From: Nageia nagi
Lineage: Eukaryota; Pinophyta
DNA: 64,000 nt
Assembly (NCBI GenBank): GCA_050084985.1
Contig: JBITNC010000001.1
Coordinates: 186,434,001-186,498,000, forward strand
Direction: 5' to 3'
Below the pieces are notes generated by a model. That model saw only the letters and a program-made list of their open reading frames with translations. It was not told where the DNA came from and did no database searches. The position numbers and the translations under genes are program-made. This document shows, one piece after another, positions 36,712 to 50,424 of this stretch. How positions within the stretch are numbered: position 1 is the first letter of the stretch; every line of letters starts with the position of its first letter.

Positions 36712-37880
36712 CCTCAAGTTTTTGTATTCAATAGTAGAAAACCTCTTGCTATAGGTATTTTATTCATCTACTTCCTAATTTGGTTTGCTTGTTTCCCTTG
36801 AAAGTGGATTCAAAATGGTAAGATGTTAAAATTTCCCAGAATTCCATTTGCCTTCCAGGCTTCTCCTAAGTCCTTCTCAACTTTGGAATTTTATAGTGTA
36901 AAATTTTGAAGGAAATATTAGTTATTGGTTGATTAAGAAGTTATCTTTAGTTGGGAAGTTTCAAATTTATTCCAATGTGTTGGATTCTACATATGTATTC
37001 TATTCTTCTTATTGGGTCCCTTCCAAAGCTTATTATTAGAAACTTGATAAGCTTCTTAAGAAATTTATTTACGTCTTTGATGTTCATAAAAAGGATTTTC
37101 ATAGAGTGGATTGGAATTTTTGTTATCTTCCTTGAGTTATTAGGGTTATCAGGTTGTTTAACAGTCATATTCAAGGCTATGCTCTCTTTCCAAAGTGGAT
37201 ATTAAGAGCCTTAACTAGAGAATAAACCTAAAAAACATCTTATTTGGCATTTTTTGGGTTCATACCTTCCCTTTAGAGAAATTATTTTTAAAAGAATGTA
37301 TTTGTAGATAATTTTTATGGTTCCTATTCTAGTCAAGATTACTGGCTCTTGGGAAATTAAGTGTATTTGTAGATCTTGGGAAGCCTTCATACCCTATCTT
37401 TCATGGTAACTCTATAATAATTTTGCAAGTGTCTTAATTTCCATAACTAATTTATGGTATTCTCCTATAATTTGCATTGAAATTCTTCCTTTGGGTAAAA
37501 TTAAATGAATTCAAGCTTTAAGGTTTCATAAAAAGGAATCAATCCTCTTTGTAATTTTTTTATCCTCACACCAAGAGTTGGTTCGCATGGTAAATTTTTA
37601 GAAGACACTATAGTCTAAAGGTGGATGATAAAATCACTTTTAATGTTATGATTTACTATACTTCCTTCTCTATTTGGTCTTGACTTTGTAAGCATTTTCA
37701 AAACCCTTGGTGGTCTGATTGATCTTGGAATAAGAATGTAAATTTTTTAAAATATAATCTTCTAATGAGGTCAATATGTTCTGCAAACTCTCTAGATATT
37801 TTCCATTATTTCCATTACATTCTTAAGTTTTGTAACTTCATCATATTTATTTATTCTCTAACTATGGTAGCTAAGTAGAC
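36712..37880 (+). pseudogene. LINE C-terminal region in repeat copy A
   Basis: End of the LINE pol frame after FTDDSFLT. A reading such as LVGKFQIYSNVLDSTYVFYS, SYWVPSKAYY, HRVDWNFCYLP and GYALSKWILRALTRE corresponds to the region between RT and the zf-RVT domain of plant LINEs, and later text (PWWSD, NVNFLKYNLL) is more degraded. The alternative frame open at 36951-37205 is a shadow. The same region recurs in copies B and C because the tandem unit starts inside the LINE. Confidence 0.7.
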
Positions 37881-39689
37881 ATTGATAGAGAGGCTCTTGA
37901 TCACCTTCTTGTCACACTTCATCTAGAGTAAGAGGATAGTCCCACACCCTATTATTGTTATGGAGTTTGATTCTAGCCTCTTCTATTTTGGTCCCTCAAT
38001 TACATAGTCTTCTTTCTTCATCATATTCATAGTTTATCTACTCATGGGAGTGATAGACTCCTAGTTAGAGCCTTGGATTCCTTGATTGAATTACCTACCT
38101 AATATTTCCATTGATACTGGTTCATTGAGGGCTCTAACATGCTTTCAAGATTTGTTTTTTCATCAAATATCCTACCTTCACCTCCTCCAAGTTCACCATA
38201 AATAATAAAAACCTCCTTCATAGTGATCCATGAGATCATCTATAGATCTCATCTTCAGGTTACTTGGGTATCTCCCTTGTAGCTTCTAACACCCAAACTA
38301 GACCATTATGCTCACCATAACCTCTAGTTAGATAAGGGATTGATCCATGTACTTTGATACATCATCTTACATCTTTCTCTTTGTTTCAGATTAGTCCTTT
38401 TTTAGTTTTGAGTATGTTCACACTAGTTGAGGATCACAATAGACCACCATATACATAGAGAACTTTGAGTTTATCTTCTTTACTCTCTTGAGATTGAGTC
38501 TGAGACCCATTTCATTTTTTGATGCCTATTTTAGTATGATATTTATGAATGCTATTATTTTCCTTTCTAAGACTCACACATCTCTTTGACAATATTCATT
38601 CATTATCTTGATCAACGATGTTTGAATTTGTAATTTTGATAGGCACTCCTCTTATAGTGATGAATTCTAGCTCAAGCTTAGTAGCCACCTAGGGATCGAC
38701 TCATCATGCCCTTTTATGTGCCTCTTTTCTTGAGCAAGCTCATAAGAGACCCCAGGAGGAGCACCTACATCTACCATGCTAGACAAAGAAACATACAAAG
38801 AGCATCAAGGATCCTTTGTTGATGCATCAAATCAAATTCTTCTTCTCCTCTAGTAGTAGTATCATAGATACATCCTATAGTGTTCATGCCTAAGCTCTCC
38901 CTACAGTAGAGGGTACTATAGTATGCTCCCTTACTGATGTCTAGAGAGACATTCCATAAGGATCCTTAATTTTTATATCCTTCCTTTCTTTTAGGGTTAG
39001 GATTTTCTTGTATGATTATACTTGTTTATTCTTTTATATTTATTTTCTATAGATATGCCCGTTAGGGACTTGTTGGCTTCATTTACATGATTGTAATTTT
39101 TAGCCCCATTAATCATTGTTGGTCATTTGAGAACATTAATATACTTTATTTCATTCTTCCACTTTCTACTTTTTATAATTTTGAATCTAATTTTTTGTGT
39201 GATAAATATAAAAATGTGTATTAATATAATTGTATGATTATCTTATGAAACTAACTTGCATGTGTAAGTGAGTATCTTACCAAGCTCATTCTATAGTTGT
39301 AGGTGAGCCACCAACCATTTGTATATGTAACATTTATCAAATTATGGTCTATCATCCATGTAATTAACCTCCCTAACATTATCACTACATGACCTATCAT
39401 TTGGTGGTTCCAAAATTATCTTTTCATTTGGGAAATACTTCATAAATTTTAGGGTCATGTGTCCTATACCTACTAATGCCTATAACAAGCTTGCATGTGG
39501 TTACAATTACATATCCTATTCTATATTTTTATATTACATGATCAACTCTATAGGGATCTATGCAATTCTTCCTAGTCTGATGATAACATAATGTTCCTTA
39601 TCATCCTAGTTATCCTCTTTGTTCATTAGCCTAATAGGATAGGGTTGCAAAAGGTCTATAGATAACATCATATGTAAATAAATAACATG

Positions 39690-40556
39690 TTATTTTAGTC
39701 CATGATTTGATATTAGTTATATATATACACAAAACCAAAGAGTTATTTATGATTAGCTCATACCATCCACTAGGTTGTCCACCACTTTGCACCATGATGA
39801 TATCCCTTTATGATGACGAATAAATTTTTCATTCTTGGCCCATGTAAACCATTTAGGATCATTAATTGATAACCTTATTATTGAAATCTCTTTAGGTATG
39901 AATACATGAACATGTTCATATGCCCAACACTATAATATAAATTAATGTGCTACCCTCTTATCACTCTTTTGAACCAAAATAAAATTGTGTAGGTTATGCT
40001 ACAACTCTATTAGGATATAAGATGAGTATGAAAACCTTACATCCTATTATATCTCATGGACTACATGAATAAGTCCAAGTGAAGAGTTCTCATGATTTTT
40101 ATTTGCATATATAATATTATAAAGATTTGTTATCATAATGAGTTGAATTAATATCACCCTATTCAATTCTCTTTGAATTGATTTATTAAGATAAGCTCCC
40201 TTCATACCTTCTTGGAACTCCCCAATCCTCATAAGCCATTTATTGAACTCATCCTTGAGTCTTTAAGTTATACCCTCTTGAATTAATATGTGTATCCCCT
40301 TCATAGGAAATTGAATAATCATGTGAATTTCCTCTTGAATTATAGTAACCTCTCTTATAAATAAATAGGATGTGTTGGTGGTCTCCAACCACCTCTCCAT
40401 TAGGTATATGAGCATATCCTTATCCACCCATAGATATGGTACTTGTAGTAAATACCTCATATGCACATGGTTGAGAAGTTCAATTGCTTCATTGGAAAGA
40501 TTAGCATACCAAATTTGATCCTTAATCCAGCTCATCAATCTTAGATCAATCTCCAT
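39690..40556 (-). pseudogene. plant-mobile-domain-like ORF remnant, copy A
   Basis: One minus-strand frame runs from ATG 40554-40556 (MEIDLRLMSWIKDQIWYANL) through a stop near 40262 to 40047, and less clearly to about 39690. The block LIYLMERWLETTNTSYLF then REVTIIQEEIHMIIQFPMKG aligns with the PMD (aminotransferase-like plant mobile domain) pattern ERW..ET.TF....GE.TITLEDV..I...P..G. PMD proteins are found in plant transposons (Mutator-like and Ty3/gypsy) and in domesticated host genes. Later pieces are LKDEFNKWLMRIGEFQEGM, KSIQRELNRVILIQLIM and WFTWAKNEKFIRHHKGI. Function here cannot be told. The match is by remembered consensus only. Confidence 0.5.
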
Positions 40557-41725
40557 TAGGAATGTGTGATATTCTAATAGGATAAAACAAGGTATATATT
40601 AGTATCATATTATGCAATTTCATAAATTGAAAAGGGTAATAACATTTTATGAATACATATGATATCATGATAGATATTATATTGTGCATATCTTTAGTCT
40701 ACCATGTCAATGATGGTGCTTACACTAGTGCTCGCATAGGGCTCTTTTGATTCTATTCAAGTCAAACCAAAGGAAAATTAACAAAAAGTAAAACAACTTG
40801 AAGAAAAATGATAACTACATTCAACGCATAATTAGGATTCTCTAGTACAAAATCCTAAACCCTCAGGTTTTTAAAATGAATTCATAAGCAAATTCATATT
40901 TATTACCATTATATTTTATAACTTTAAAAGATCATAATATATAATATTTGTATATATAATAATATAAGTACTATTTTTGTCACTTAATTGTAATTTTTCT
41001 CTCATGTATGTTATATTTTAGGTTAGATTTTCAATATGGAGATTCACCTAGGTGAAATCTCTAAAAAACACTTTGATAGGATGGTTTATGAAACCCTTAG
41101 TTACATGTAAGTAATAAAATGGATTCTAACCTTTTATTTTAGCCTTGACTAAAACTATTTATTATTAATTAAATATTCAATATGTGAAAGAGATAATGGT
41201 GGATAAGACTAAATGGGGGTCCTTTAAAACCAAATCAATTACTAACTATTTAGGAGAGAGCTTGAACTAGTTAGAAGACCTAGATATCTTGTAATGTCAT
41301 ACATATTTTATGTGAATTAGATTAGTCTTCATGATGGTGTGGGAATCTATACCAACCTTAGAACGTTGGTATCCATTTAGCCATGGTGTACTATTTATTT
41401 TTGAGAATTGCATGAATAACAAAAGTTTCCTCCAATATATTTTCCATCTGGTAATAGATCTTAAACAAAAAATTATTATGAGGGGAATGGATATTTATAA
41501 AAATTTACTAGTTTCTTTTAAACCAAATTGAAAAATGAAATATGGTTGATAAATTATTTCAAATTATAAGGGAGTCATTTGAATTTGAAGAGGGGAGACA
41601 CTCATGCATAAGATCTCCTACAAGCAAGGGAAGATCCTTTCAAATAGAATAAAATGAGTAGAACCTTTATCATAATCATTTAGTAAAAGTACAATGTAAC
41701 AATAGATGGGATATTATCTTTGATG

Positions 41726-42895
41726 CCTCAAGTTTTCGTATTCAATAGTAGAAAACCTCTTGCTATAGGTATTTTATTCATATACTTCCTAATTTGGTTT
41801 TCTTGTTTCTCTTGAAAGTGGATTCAAAATGGTAAGATGTTAAAATTTCTAAGAATTACTTTTGCCTTCCAAGCATCTCCCAACTCCTTATCAAATTTGG
41901 AATTTTATAGTGTAAAATGTTGAAGGAAATATTAGTTATTGGTTGATTAAGAAGTTATCTTTAGTTGGGAAGTTTCAAATTTATTCCAATGTGTTGGATT
42001 CTACACATGTATTCTATTCTTCTTATTGGGTCCCTTCCAAAGCTTATTATTAGAAACTTGATAAGCTCCTTAAGAAATTTATTTAGGTATTTGATGTTCA
42101 TAAAAAGGATTTTCATAGAGTGGATTGGAATTTTTGTTATCTTCCTTGAGTTATTAGGGTTATCAGGTTATTTAAGAGTCATATTCAAGGCTATTCTCTC
42201 TTTCCAAAGTGGATATTAAGAGCCTTAACTAGAGAATAAACCTAAAAAACATCTTATTTGGCATTGTTTGGGTTCATACCTTCCCTTTGGAGAAATTATT
42301 TTTAAAATAATGTCTTTGTAGATAATTTTTATGGTTCCTATTCTAGTCAAGATTACTAGCTCTTGGGAAATTAAGTGTATTTGTAAATCTTGGGAAGCCT
42401 TCATACCCTATCTTTCATGGTAACTCTATAATAATTTTGCAAGTGTCTTAATTTCCATAACTAATTTATGGTATTCTCCTATAATTTGCATTGAAATTCT
42501 TCCTTTGGCTAAAATTAAATGAATTCAAGCTTTAAGGTTTCATAAAAAGGAATCAATCCTCTTTGTAATTTTTTTATCCTCACACCAAGAGTTGGTTCGC
42601 ATGGTAAATTTTTAGAAGACACTATAGTCTGAAGGTGGATGATAAAATCACTTTTAATGTTATGATTTACTATACTTCCTTCTCTATTTGGTCTTGACTT
42701 TGTAAGCATTTTCAAAACCCTTGGTGGTCTGATTGATCTTGGAATAAGAATGTAAATTTTTTAAAATATAATCTTCTAATGAGGTCAATATGTTCTGCAA
42801 ACTCTCTAGATATTTTCCATTATTTCCATTACATTCTTAAGTTTTGTAACTTCATCATATTTATTTATTCTCTAACTATGGTAGCTAAGTAGACA
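41726..42895 (+). pseudogene. LINE C-terminal region in repeat copy B
   Basis: Duplicate of 36712-37880 with copy-C-type head sequence. It is a 3' LINE fragment with no RT core of its own, present only because it lies in the tandem unit. Confidence 0.7.
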
Positions 42896-44701
42896 TTGAT
42901 AGAGAGGCTCTTGATCACCTTCTTGTCACACTTCATCTAGAGTAAGAGGATAGTCCCACACCCTATTATTGTTATGGAGTTTGATTCTAGCCTCTTCTAT
43001 TTTGGTCCCTCAATTACATAGTCTTCTTTCTTCATCATATTCATAGTTTATCTACTCATGGGAGTGATAGACTCCTAGTTAGAGCCTTGGATTCCTTGAT
43101 TGAATTACCTACCCAATATTTCCATTGATACTGGTTCATTGAGGGCTCTAACATGCTTTCAAGATTTGTTTTTTCATCAAATATCCTACCTTCACCTCCT
43201 CCAAGTTCACCATAAACAATAAAAACCTCCTTCATAGTGATCCATGAGATCATCTATAGATCTCATCTTCAGGTTACTTGGGTATCTCCCTTGTAGCTTC
43301 TAACACCCAAACTAGACCATTATGCTCACCATAACCTCTAGTTAGATAAGGGATTGATCCATGTACTTTGATACATCATCTTACATCTTTCTCTTTGTTT
43401 CAGATTAGTCCTTTTTTAGTTTTGAGTATGTTCACACTAGTTGAGGATCACAATAGACCACCATATACATAGAGACCTTTGAGTTTATCTTCTTTACTCT
43501 CTTGAGATTGAGTCTGAGACCCATTTCATTTTTTGATGCCTATTTTAGTATGATATTTATGAATGCTATTATTTTCCTTTCTAAGACTCACACATCTCTT
43601 TGATAATATTCATTCATTATCTTGATCAACGATGTTTGAATTTGTAATTTTGATAGGCACTCCTCTTATAGTGATGAATTCTAGCTCAAGCTTAGTAGCC
43701 ACCTAGGGATCGACTCATCATGCCCTTTTATGTGCCTCTTTTCTTGAGCAAGCTCATAAGAGACCCCAGGAGGAGCACCTACATCTACCATGCTAGACAA
43801 AGAAACATACAAAGAGCATCAAGGATCCTTTGTTGATGCATCAAATCAAATTCTTCTTCTCCTCTAGTAGTAGTATCATAGATACATCCTATAGTGTTCA
43901 TGCCTAAGCTCTCCCTACAGTAGAGGGTACTATAGTATGCTCCCTTACTGATGTCTAGAGAGACATTCCATAAGGATCCTTAATTTTTATATCCTTCCTT
44001 TCTTTTAGGGTTAGGATTTTCTTGTATGATTATACTTGTTTATTCTTTTATATTTATTTTCTATAGATATGCCCATTAGGGACTTGTTGGCTTCATTTAC
44101 ATGATTGTAATTTTTAGCCCCATTAATCATTGTTGGTCATTTGAGAACATTAATATACTTTATTTCATTCTTCCACTTTCTACTTTTTATAATTTTGAAT
44201 CTAATTTTTTGTGTGATAAATATAAAAATGTGTATTAATATAATTGTATGATTATCTTATGAAACTAACTTGCATGTGTAAGTGAGTATCTTACCAAGCT
44301 CATTCTATAGTTGTAGGTGAGCCACCAACCATTTGTATATGTAACATTTATCAAATTATGGTCTATCATCCATGTAATTAACCTCCCTAACATTATCACT
44401 ACATGACCTATCATTTGGTGGTTCCAAAATTATCTTTTCATTTGGGAAATACTTCATAAATTTTAGGGTCATGTGTCCTATACCTACTAATGCCTATAAC
44501 AAGCTTGCATGTGGTTACAATTACATATCCTATTCTATATTTTTATATTACATGATCAACTCTATAGGAATCTATGCAATTCTTCCTAGTCTGATGATAA
44601 CATAATGTTCCTTATCATCCTAGTTATCCTCTTTGTTCATTAGCCTAATAGGATAGGGTTGCAAAAGGTCTATAGATAACATCATATGTAAATAAATAAC
44701 A

Positions 44702-45568
44702 TGTTATTTTAGTCCATGATTTGATATTAGTTATATATACACAAAACCAAAGAGTTATTTATGATTAGCTCATACCATCCACTAGGTTGTCCACCACTTT
44801 GCACCATGATGATATCCCTTTATGATGACGAATAAATTTTTCATTCTTGGCCCATGTAAACCATTTAGGATCATTAATTGATAACCTTATTATTGAAATC
44901 TCTTTAGGTATGAATACATGAACATGTTCATATGCCCAACACTATAATATAAATTAATGTGCTACCCTCTTATCACTCTTTTGAACCAAAATAAAATTGT
45001 GTAGGTTATGCTACAACTCTATTAGGATATAAGATGAGTATGAAAACCTTACATCCTATTATATCTCATGGACTACATGAATAAGTCCAAGTGAAGAGTT
45101 CTCATGATTTTTATTTGCATATATAATATTATAAAGATTTGTTATCATAATGAGTTGAATTTATATCACCCTATTCAATTCTCTTTGAATTGATTTATTA
45201 AGATAAGCTCCCTTCATACCTTCTTGGAACTCCCCAATCCTCATAAGCCATTTATTGAACTCATCCTTGAGTCTTTAAGTTATACCCTCTTGAATTAATA
45301 TGTGTATCCCCTTCATAGGAAATTGAAGAATCATGTGAATTTCCTCTTGAATTATAGTAACCTCTCTTATAAATAAATAGGATGTGTTGGTGGTCTCCAA
45401 CCACCTCTCCATTAGGTATATGAGCATATCCTTATCCACCCATAGATATGGTACTTGTAGTAAATACCTCATATGCACATGGTTGAGAAGTTCAATTGCT
45501 TCATTGGAAAGATTAGCATACCAAATTTGATCCTTAATCCAGCTCATCAATCTTAGATCAATCTCCAT
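44702..45568 (-). pseudogene. plant-mobile-domain-like ORF remnant, copy B
   Basis: Copy of 39690-40556, offset 5012 bp, with the same internal stop. Within the first 98 codons it differs from copy A by Ile to Leu (MIIQFP to MILQFP). The near identity reflects recent duplication, not selection. Confidence 0.5.
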
Positions 45569-46737
45569 TAGGAATGTGTGATATTCTAATAGGATAAAAC
45601 AAGGTATATATCAGTATCATATTATGCAATTTCATAAATTGAAAAGGGTAATAACATTTTATGAATACATATGATATCATGATAGATATTATATTGTGCA
45701 TATCTTTAGTCTACCATGTCAATGATGGTGCTTACACTAGTGCTCGCATAGGGCTCTTTTGATTCTATTCAAGTCAAACCAAAGGAAAATTAACAAAAAG
45801 TAAAACAACTTGAAGAAAAATGATAACTACATTCAACGCATAATCAGGATTCTCTAGTACAAAATCCTAAACCCTCAGGTTTTTAAAATGAATTCATAAG
45901 CAAATTCATATTTATTACCATTATATTTTATAACTTTAAAAGATCATAATATATAATATTTGTATATATAATAATATAAGTACTATTTTTGTCACTTAAT
46001 TGTAATTTTTCTCTCATGTATGTTATATTTTAGGTTAGATTTTCAATATGGAGATTCACCTAGGTGAAATCTCTAAAAAACACTTTGATAGGATGGTTTA
46101 TGAAACCCTTAGTTACATGTAAGTAATAAAATGGATTCTAACCTTTTATTTTAGCCTTGACTAAAACTATTTATTATTAATTAAATATTCAATATGTGAA
46201 AGAGATAATGGTGGATAAGACTAAATGGGGGTCCTTTAAAACCAAATCAATTACTAACTATTTAGGAGAGAACTTGAACTAGTTAGAAGACCTAGATATC
46301 TTGTAATGTCATACATATTTTATGTGAATTAGATTAGTCTTCATGATGGTGTGGGAATCTATACCAACCTTAGAACGTTGGTATCCATTTAGCCATGGTG
46401 TACTATTTATTTTTGAGAATTGCATGAATAACAAAAGTTTCCTCCAATATATTTTCCATCTGGTAATAGATCTTAAACAAAAAATTATTATGAGGGGAAT
46501 GGATATTTATAAAAATTTACTAGTTTCTTTTAAACCAAATTGAAAAATGAAATATGGTTGATAAATTATTTCAAATTATAAGGGAGTCATTTGAATTTGA
46601 AGAGGGGAGACACTCATGCATAAGATCTCCTACAAGCAAGGGAAGATCCTTTCAAATAGAATAAAATGAGTAGAACCTTTATCATAATCATTTAGTAAAA
46701 GTACAATGTAACAATAGATGGGATATTATCTTTGATG

Positions 46738-47907
46738 CCTCAAGTTTTCGTATTCAATAGTAGAAAACCTCTTGCTATAGGTATTTTATTCATATACTTC
46801 CTAATTTGGTTTTCTTGTTTCTCTTGAAAGTGGATTCAAAATGGTAAGATGTTAAAATTTCTAAGAATTACTTTTGCCTTCCAAGCATCTCCCAACTCCT
46901 TATCAAATTTGGAATTTTATAGTGTAAAATGTTGAAGGAAATATTAGTTATTGGTTGATTAAGAAGTTATCTTTAGTTGGGAAGTTTCAAATTTATTCCA
47001 ATGTGTTGGATTCTACACATGTATTCTATTCTTCTTATTGGGTCCCTTCCAAAGCTTATTATTAGAAACTTGATAAGCTCCTTAAGAAATTTATTTAGGT
47101 ATTTGATGTTCATAAAAAGGATTTTCATAGAGTGGATTGGAATTTTTGTTATCTTCCTTGAGTTATTAGGGTTATTAGGTTATTTAAGAGTCATATTCAA
47201 GGCTATTCTCTCTTTCCAAAGTGGATATTAAGAGCCTTAACTAGAGAATAAACCTAAAAAACATCTTATTTGGCATTGTTTGGGTTCATACCTTCCCTTT
47301 GGAGAAATTATTTTTAAAAGAATGTATTTGTAGATAATTTTTATGGTTCCTATTCTAGTCAAGATTACTGGCTCTTGGGAAATTAAGTGTATTTGTAGAT
47401 CTTGGGAAGCCTTCATACCCTATCTTTCATGGTAACTCTATAATAATTTTGCAAGTGTCTTAATTTCCATAACTAATTTATGGTATTCTCCTATAATTTG
47501 CATTGAAATTCTTCCTTTGGGTAAAATTAAATGAATTCAAGCTTTAAGGTTTCATAAAAAGGAATCAATCCTCTTTGTAATTTTTTTATCCTCACACCAA
47601 GAGTTGGTTCGCATGGTAAATTTTTAGAAGACACTATAGTCTGAAGGTGGATGATAAAATCACTTTTAATGTTATGATTTACTATACTTCCTTCTCTATT
47701 TGGTCTTGACTTTGTAAGCATTTTCAAAACCCTTGGTGGTCTGATTGATCTTGGAATAAGAATGTAAATTTTTTAAAATATAATCTTCTAATGAGGTCAA
47801 TATGTTCTGCAAACTCTCTAGATATTTTCCATTATTTCCATTACATTCTTAAGTTTTGTAACTTCATCATATTTATTTATTCTCTAACTATGGTAGCTAA
47901 GTAGACA
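46738..47907 (+). pseudogene. LINE C-terminal region in repeat copy C
   Basis: Third copy of the LINE 3' fragment described at 36712-37880; almost identical to B in its first 500 bp. Confidence 0.7.
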
Positions 47908-49749
47908 TTGATAGAGAGGCTCTTGATCACCTTCTTGTCACACTTCATCTAGAGTAAGAGGATAGTCCCACACCCTATTATTGTTATGGAGTTTGATTCT
48001 AGCCTCTTCTATTTTGGTCCCTCAATTACATAGTCTTCTTTCTTCATCATATTCATAGTTTATCTACTCATGGGAGTGATAGACTCCTAGTTAGAGCCTT
48101 GGATTCCTTGATTGAATTACCTACCTAATATTTCCATTGATACTGGTTCATTGAGGGCTCTAACATGCTTTCAAGATTTGTTTTTTCATCAAATATCCTA
48201 CCTTCACCTCCTCCAAGTTCACCATAAATAATAAAAACCTCCTTCATAGTGATCCATGAGATCATCTATAGACCTCATATTCAGGTTACTTGGGTATCTC
48301 CCCTACAACTGCTAACACCCAAACTAGACCATTATGCTCACCATAACCTCTAATTAGATAAGGTATTGATCCATTCACTTCAATACATCATATTACATCC
48401 TCCTCTTTGCTTGATATTAGCCCTTAGTTAGTTTTGAGTATGTTCACACTAGTTGAGGATCACAACAGACCACCATATACATAGAGACCTTTGAGTTTAT
48501 CTTCTTTACTCTCTTGAGATTGAGTCTAAGACCCATTTCATTCTTTTATGCCTAGTTTACTATGATATATATGAATGCTATTATTTTCTTTCTAAGACTT
48601 AGACATCTCTTTGAGCATATTCATTTGTTATCTTGATCAATGATGTTTGAATTTGTAATTTTGATAGGCACTTCTCTTATAATGATGAATTCTAGCTCAA
48701 GCTTAGCAGCCACCTAGGGATCAACTCATCATGCCATTTTATGTGCCTCTTTTCTTGAGCAAGCTCATAAGATACCCCAGGATGAGCACCTACATCTACC
48801 ATGCTAGAATAGGAAACATACAAAGAGCATCAAGGATCCTTTGTTGATGCATCAAATCAAATTCTTCTTCTCCTCTAGCAGTAGTATCATAGATACATCC
48901 TATAGTGTTCATTCCTAAGCAATCCCTAGAGTAGATGGTACTATAGTATGCTCCCTTAGTGATGTCTAGAGAGATATTCCATAAGGATCCTTAATTTTTA
49001 TATCCTTCCTTTCTTTTAGGGTTAGGATTTTCTTGTAAAGTTATACTTGTTTATTCTTTTATATTTATTTTCTATAGATATGCCTATTAGGGGCTTGTTG
49101 GCTTCATTTACATGATTGCAATTTTTAGCCCCATTAATCATTGTTGGTCATTTGAGAACATTAATATACTTTATTTCATTCTACCACTTTCTAATTTTTA
49201 TAATTTTGAATCTAATTTTTTTTATGATAAATATAAAAAATGTGTATTAGTATAATTGTATGATTATCTTTTGAAACTAACTTGCATGCGTAAGTGAGTA
49301 TCTTACCAAGCTCATTTTGTAGTTGTAGGTGAGCCTCCAACCATTAGTATATGTAACCTTGATGAAATTATGGTCTATCATCCATGTAATTAACCTCCCT
49401 AACATTATCACTACATGACCTATCATTTGGTGGTTCCCAAATTATCTTTTCATTTGGGAAATACTTCATAAATTTTAGGGTCATGTGTCCTATACCTACT
49501 AAAGCCTATAACAAGCTTGCATGTGGTTACAATTACATATCTTATTCTAGATTTTTATATTACATAATCAACTCTATAGGGATCTATCCAGTTCTTCCTA
49601 GTCTGATGATAACATAATGTTTCTTATCATCCTAGTTATCCTCTTTGTTACTTAGCCTAATATGGTAGGGTTTCACAAGGTATATAGATAACATCATATG
49701 TAAATAAATCACATGTTATTTTAGTCCATGATTTGATATTAGTTATATA

Positions 49750-50424
49750 TACACAAAACCAAAGAGTTATTTATGATTAGCTCATACCATCCACTAGGTT
49801 TTCCACCACTTTGCAACATGATGATATCCCTTTATGATGATGAATACATTTTTCATTCTTGGCCCATGTAAACCATTTAGGATCATTAATTGATAACCTT
49901 ATTATTGAAATCTCTTTAGGTATCAATACATGAACATGTTCATATGCCCAACACTGTAATATAAATTAATGTGCTACCCTCTTATCACTCTTTTGAACCA
50001 AAATAAAATTGTGTAGGTTATGGTACAACTCTATTAAGATATAAGATGAGTATGAAAACCTTACATCCTATTATATCTCATGGACTACATGAATAAGTCC
50101 AAGTGAAGAGTTCTCATGATTTTTATTTGCATATATAATATTATAAATATATGTTATCATAATGAGTTGAATTTATATCACCCTATTCAATTCTCTTTGA
50201 ATTGATTTATTAAGATAAGCTCCCTTCATACCTTCATGGTAATCCCCAATCCTCATAAGCCATGTATTAAACTCATCCTTGAGTCTTTAAGTTATACCCT
50301 CTTGAGTGAATATGTGTATCCCCTTCATAGGAAATTAAAGAATCATGTGAATTTCCTCTTGAATTATAGTAACCTCTCTCATAGGAAAATAGGATGTGTT
50401 GGTGGTCTCCAACCACCTCTCCAT
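49750..50424 (-). pseudogene. plant-mobile-domain-like ORF remnant, copy C, distal part
   Basis: C-terminal side of the minus-strand relic in the third repeat copy, separated from its N-terminal side (55699-55859) by the copia element. It carries extra changes, so it is the most diverged of the three copies. Confidence 0.45.
50420..50424 (+). repeat. target site duplication TCCAT, left (copia)
   Basis: TCCAT precedes the left copia LTR and recurs at 55699-55703. Repeat copies A and B have a single TCCAT at 40396-40400 and 45408-45412. Confidence 0.95.

Larger units (their letters stand above)
36712..41725 (+). repeat. 5.0 kb tandem repeat, copy A
   Basis: 5014 bp, starting CCTCAAGTTTTTG within continuous LINE sequence and ending CTTTGATG. 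Contents: LINE 3' end (to about 37880), 1.8 kb of unidentified sequence, a minus-strand coding relic (about 39690-40556), and an AT-rich tail with a 66-codon plus frame (41331-41531) conserved in B but of unknown nature. The head (first 500 bp) differs from B and C by about 4 percent. The tail from about 38250 is nearly identical to B (about ten differences in 3.5 kb, including an extra AT in an AT run). It keeps the empty copia target at 40396-40400. Confidence 0.95.
41726..46737 (+). repeat. 5.0 kb tandem repeat, copy B (hybrid)
   Basis: 5012 bp, same limits as copy A. Its first 500 bp match copy C (one difference seen) and not A, while its distal 3.5 kb match copy A and not C. The switch lies between about 42631 (last C-like base) and 43258 (first A-like bases), with a few private changes around 42310-42510 and near 43110-43220. 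That is what an unequal crossover between two diverged copies would make. Empty copia target at 45408-45412. Confidence 0.95.
46738..50424 (+). repeat. 5.0 kb tandem repeat, copy C, left part
   Basis: Third copy up to the copia insertion. The head equals copy B, 47300-48250 is nearly identical to A, and from about 48258 onward it diverges from both by several percent, including clustered changes at 48290-48310 and 48370-48420. Together with 55699-57030, minus copia and one TCCAT, its length is 5014 bp, matching copy A. Confidence 0.95.

Noticed and set aside
36951-37205. 84-codon hydrophobic frame repeated at 41965 and 46977, looking like a small membrane protein
   Set aside because: It is a shadow of the LINE C-terminal frame; its conservation in three copies comes from the recent tandem duplication, not selection.
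41331-41531. 66-codon frame conserved exactly in repeat copies A and B
   Set aside because: Identity is explained by recent duplication; it is altered in copy C and no family is recognisable.
43056-43253. Minus-strand frame rich in glycine and glutamate in copy B
   Set aside because: It is open only through small private changes in copy B; A and C carry stops and no family is evident.
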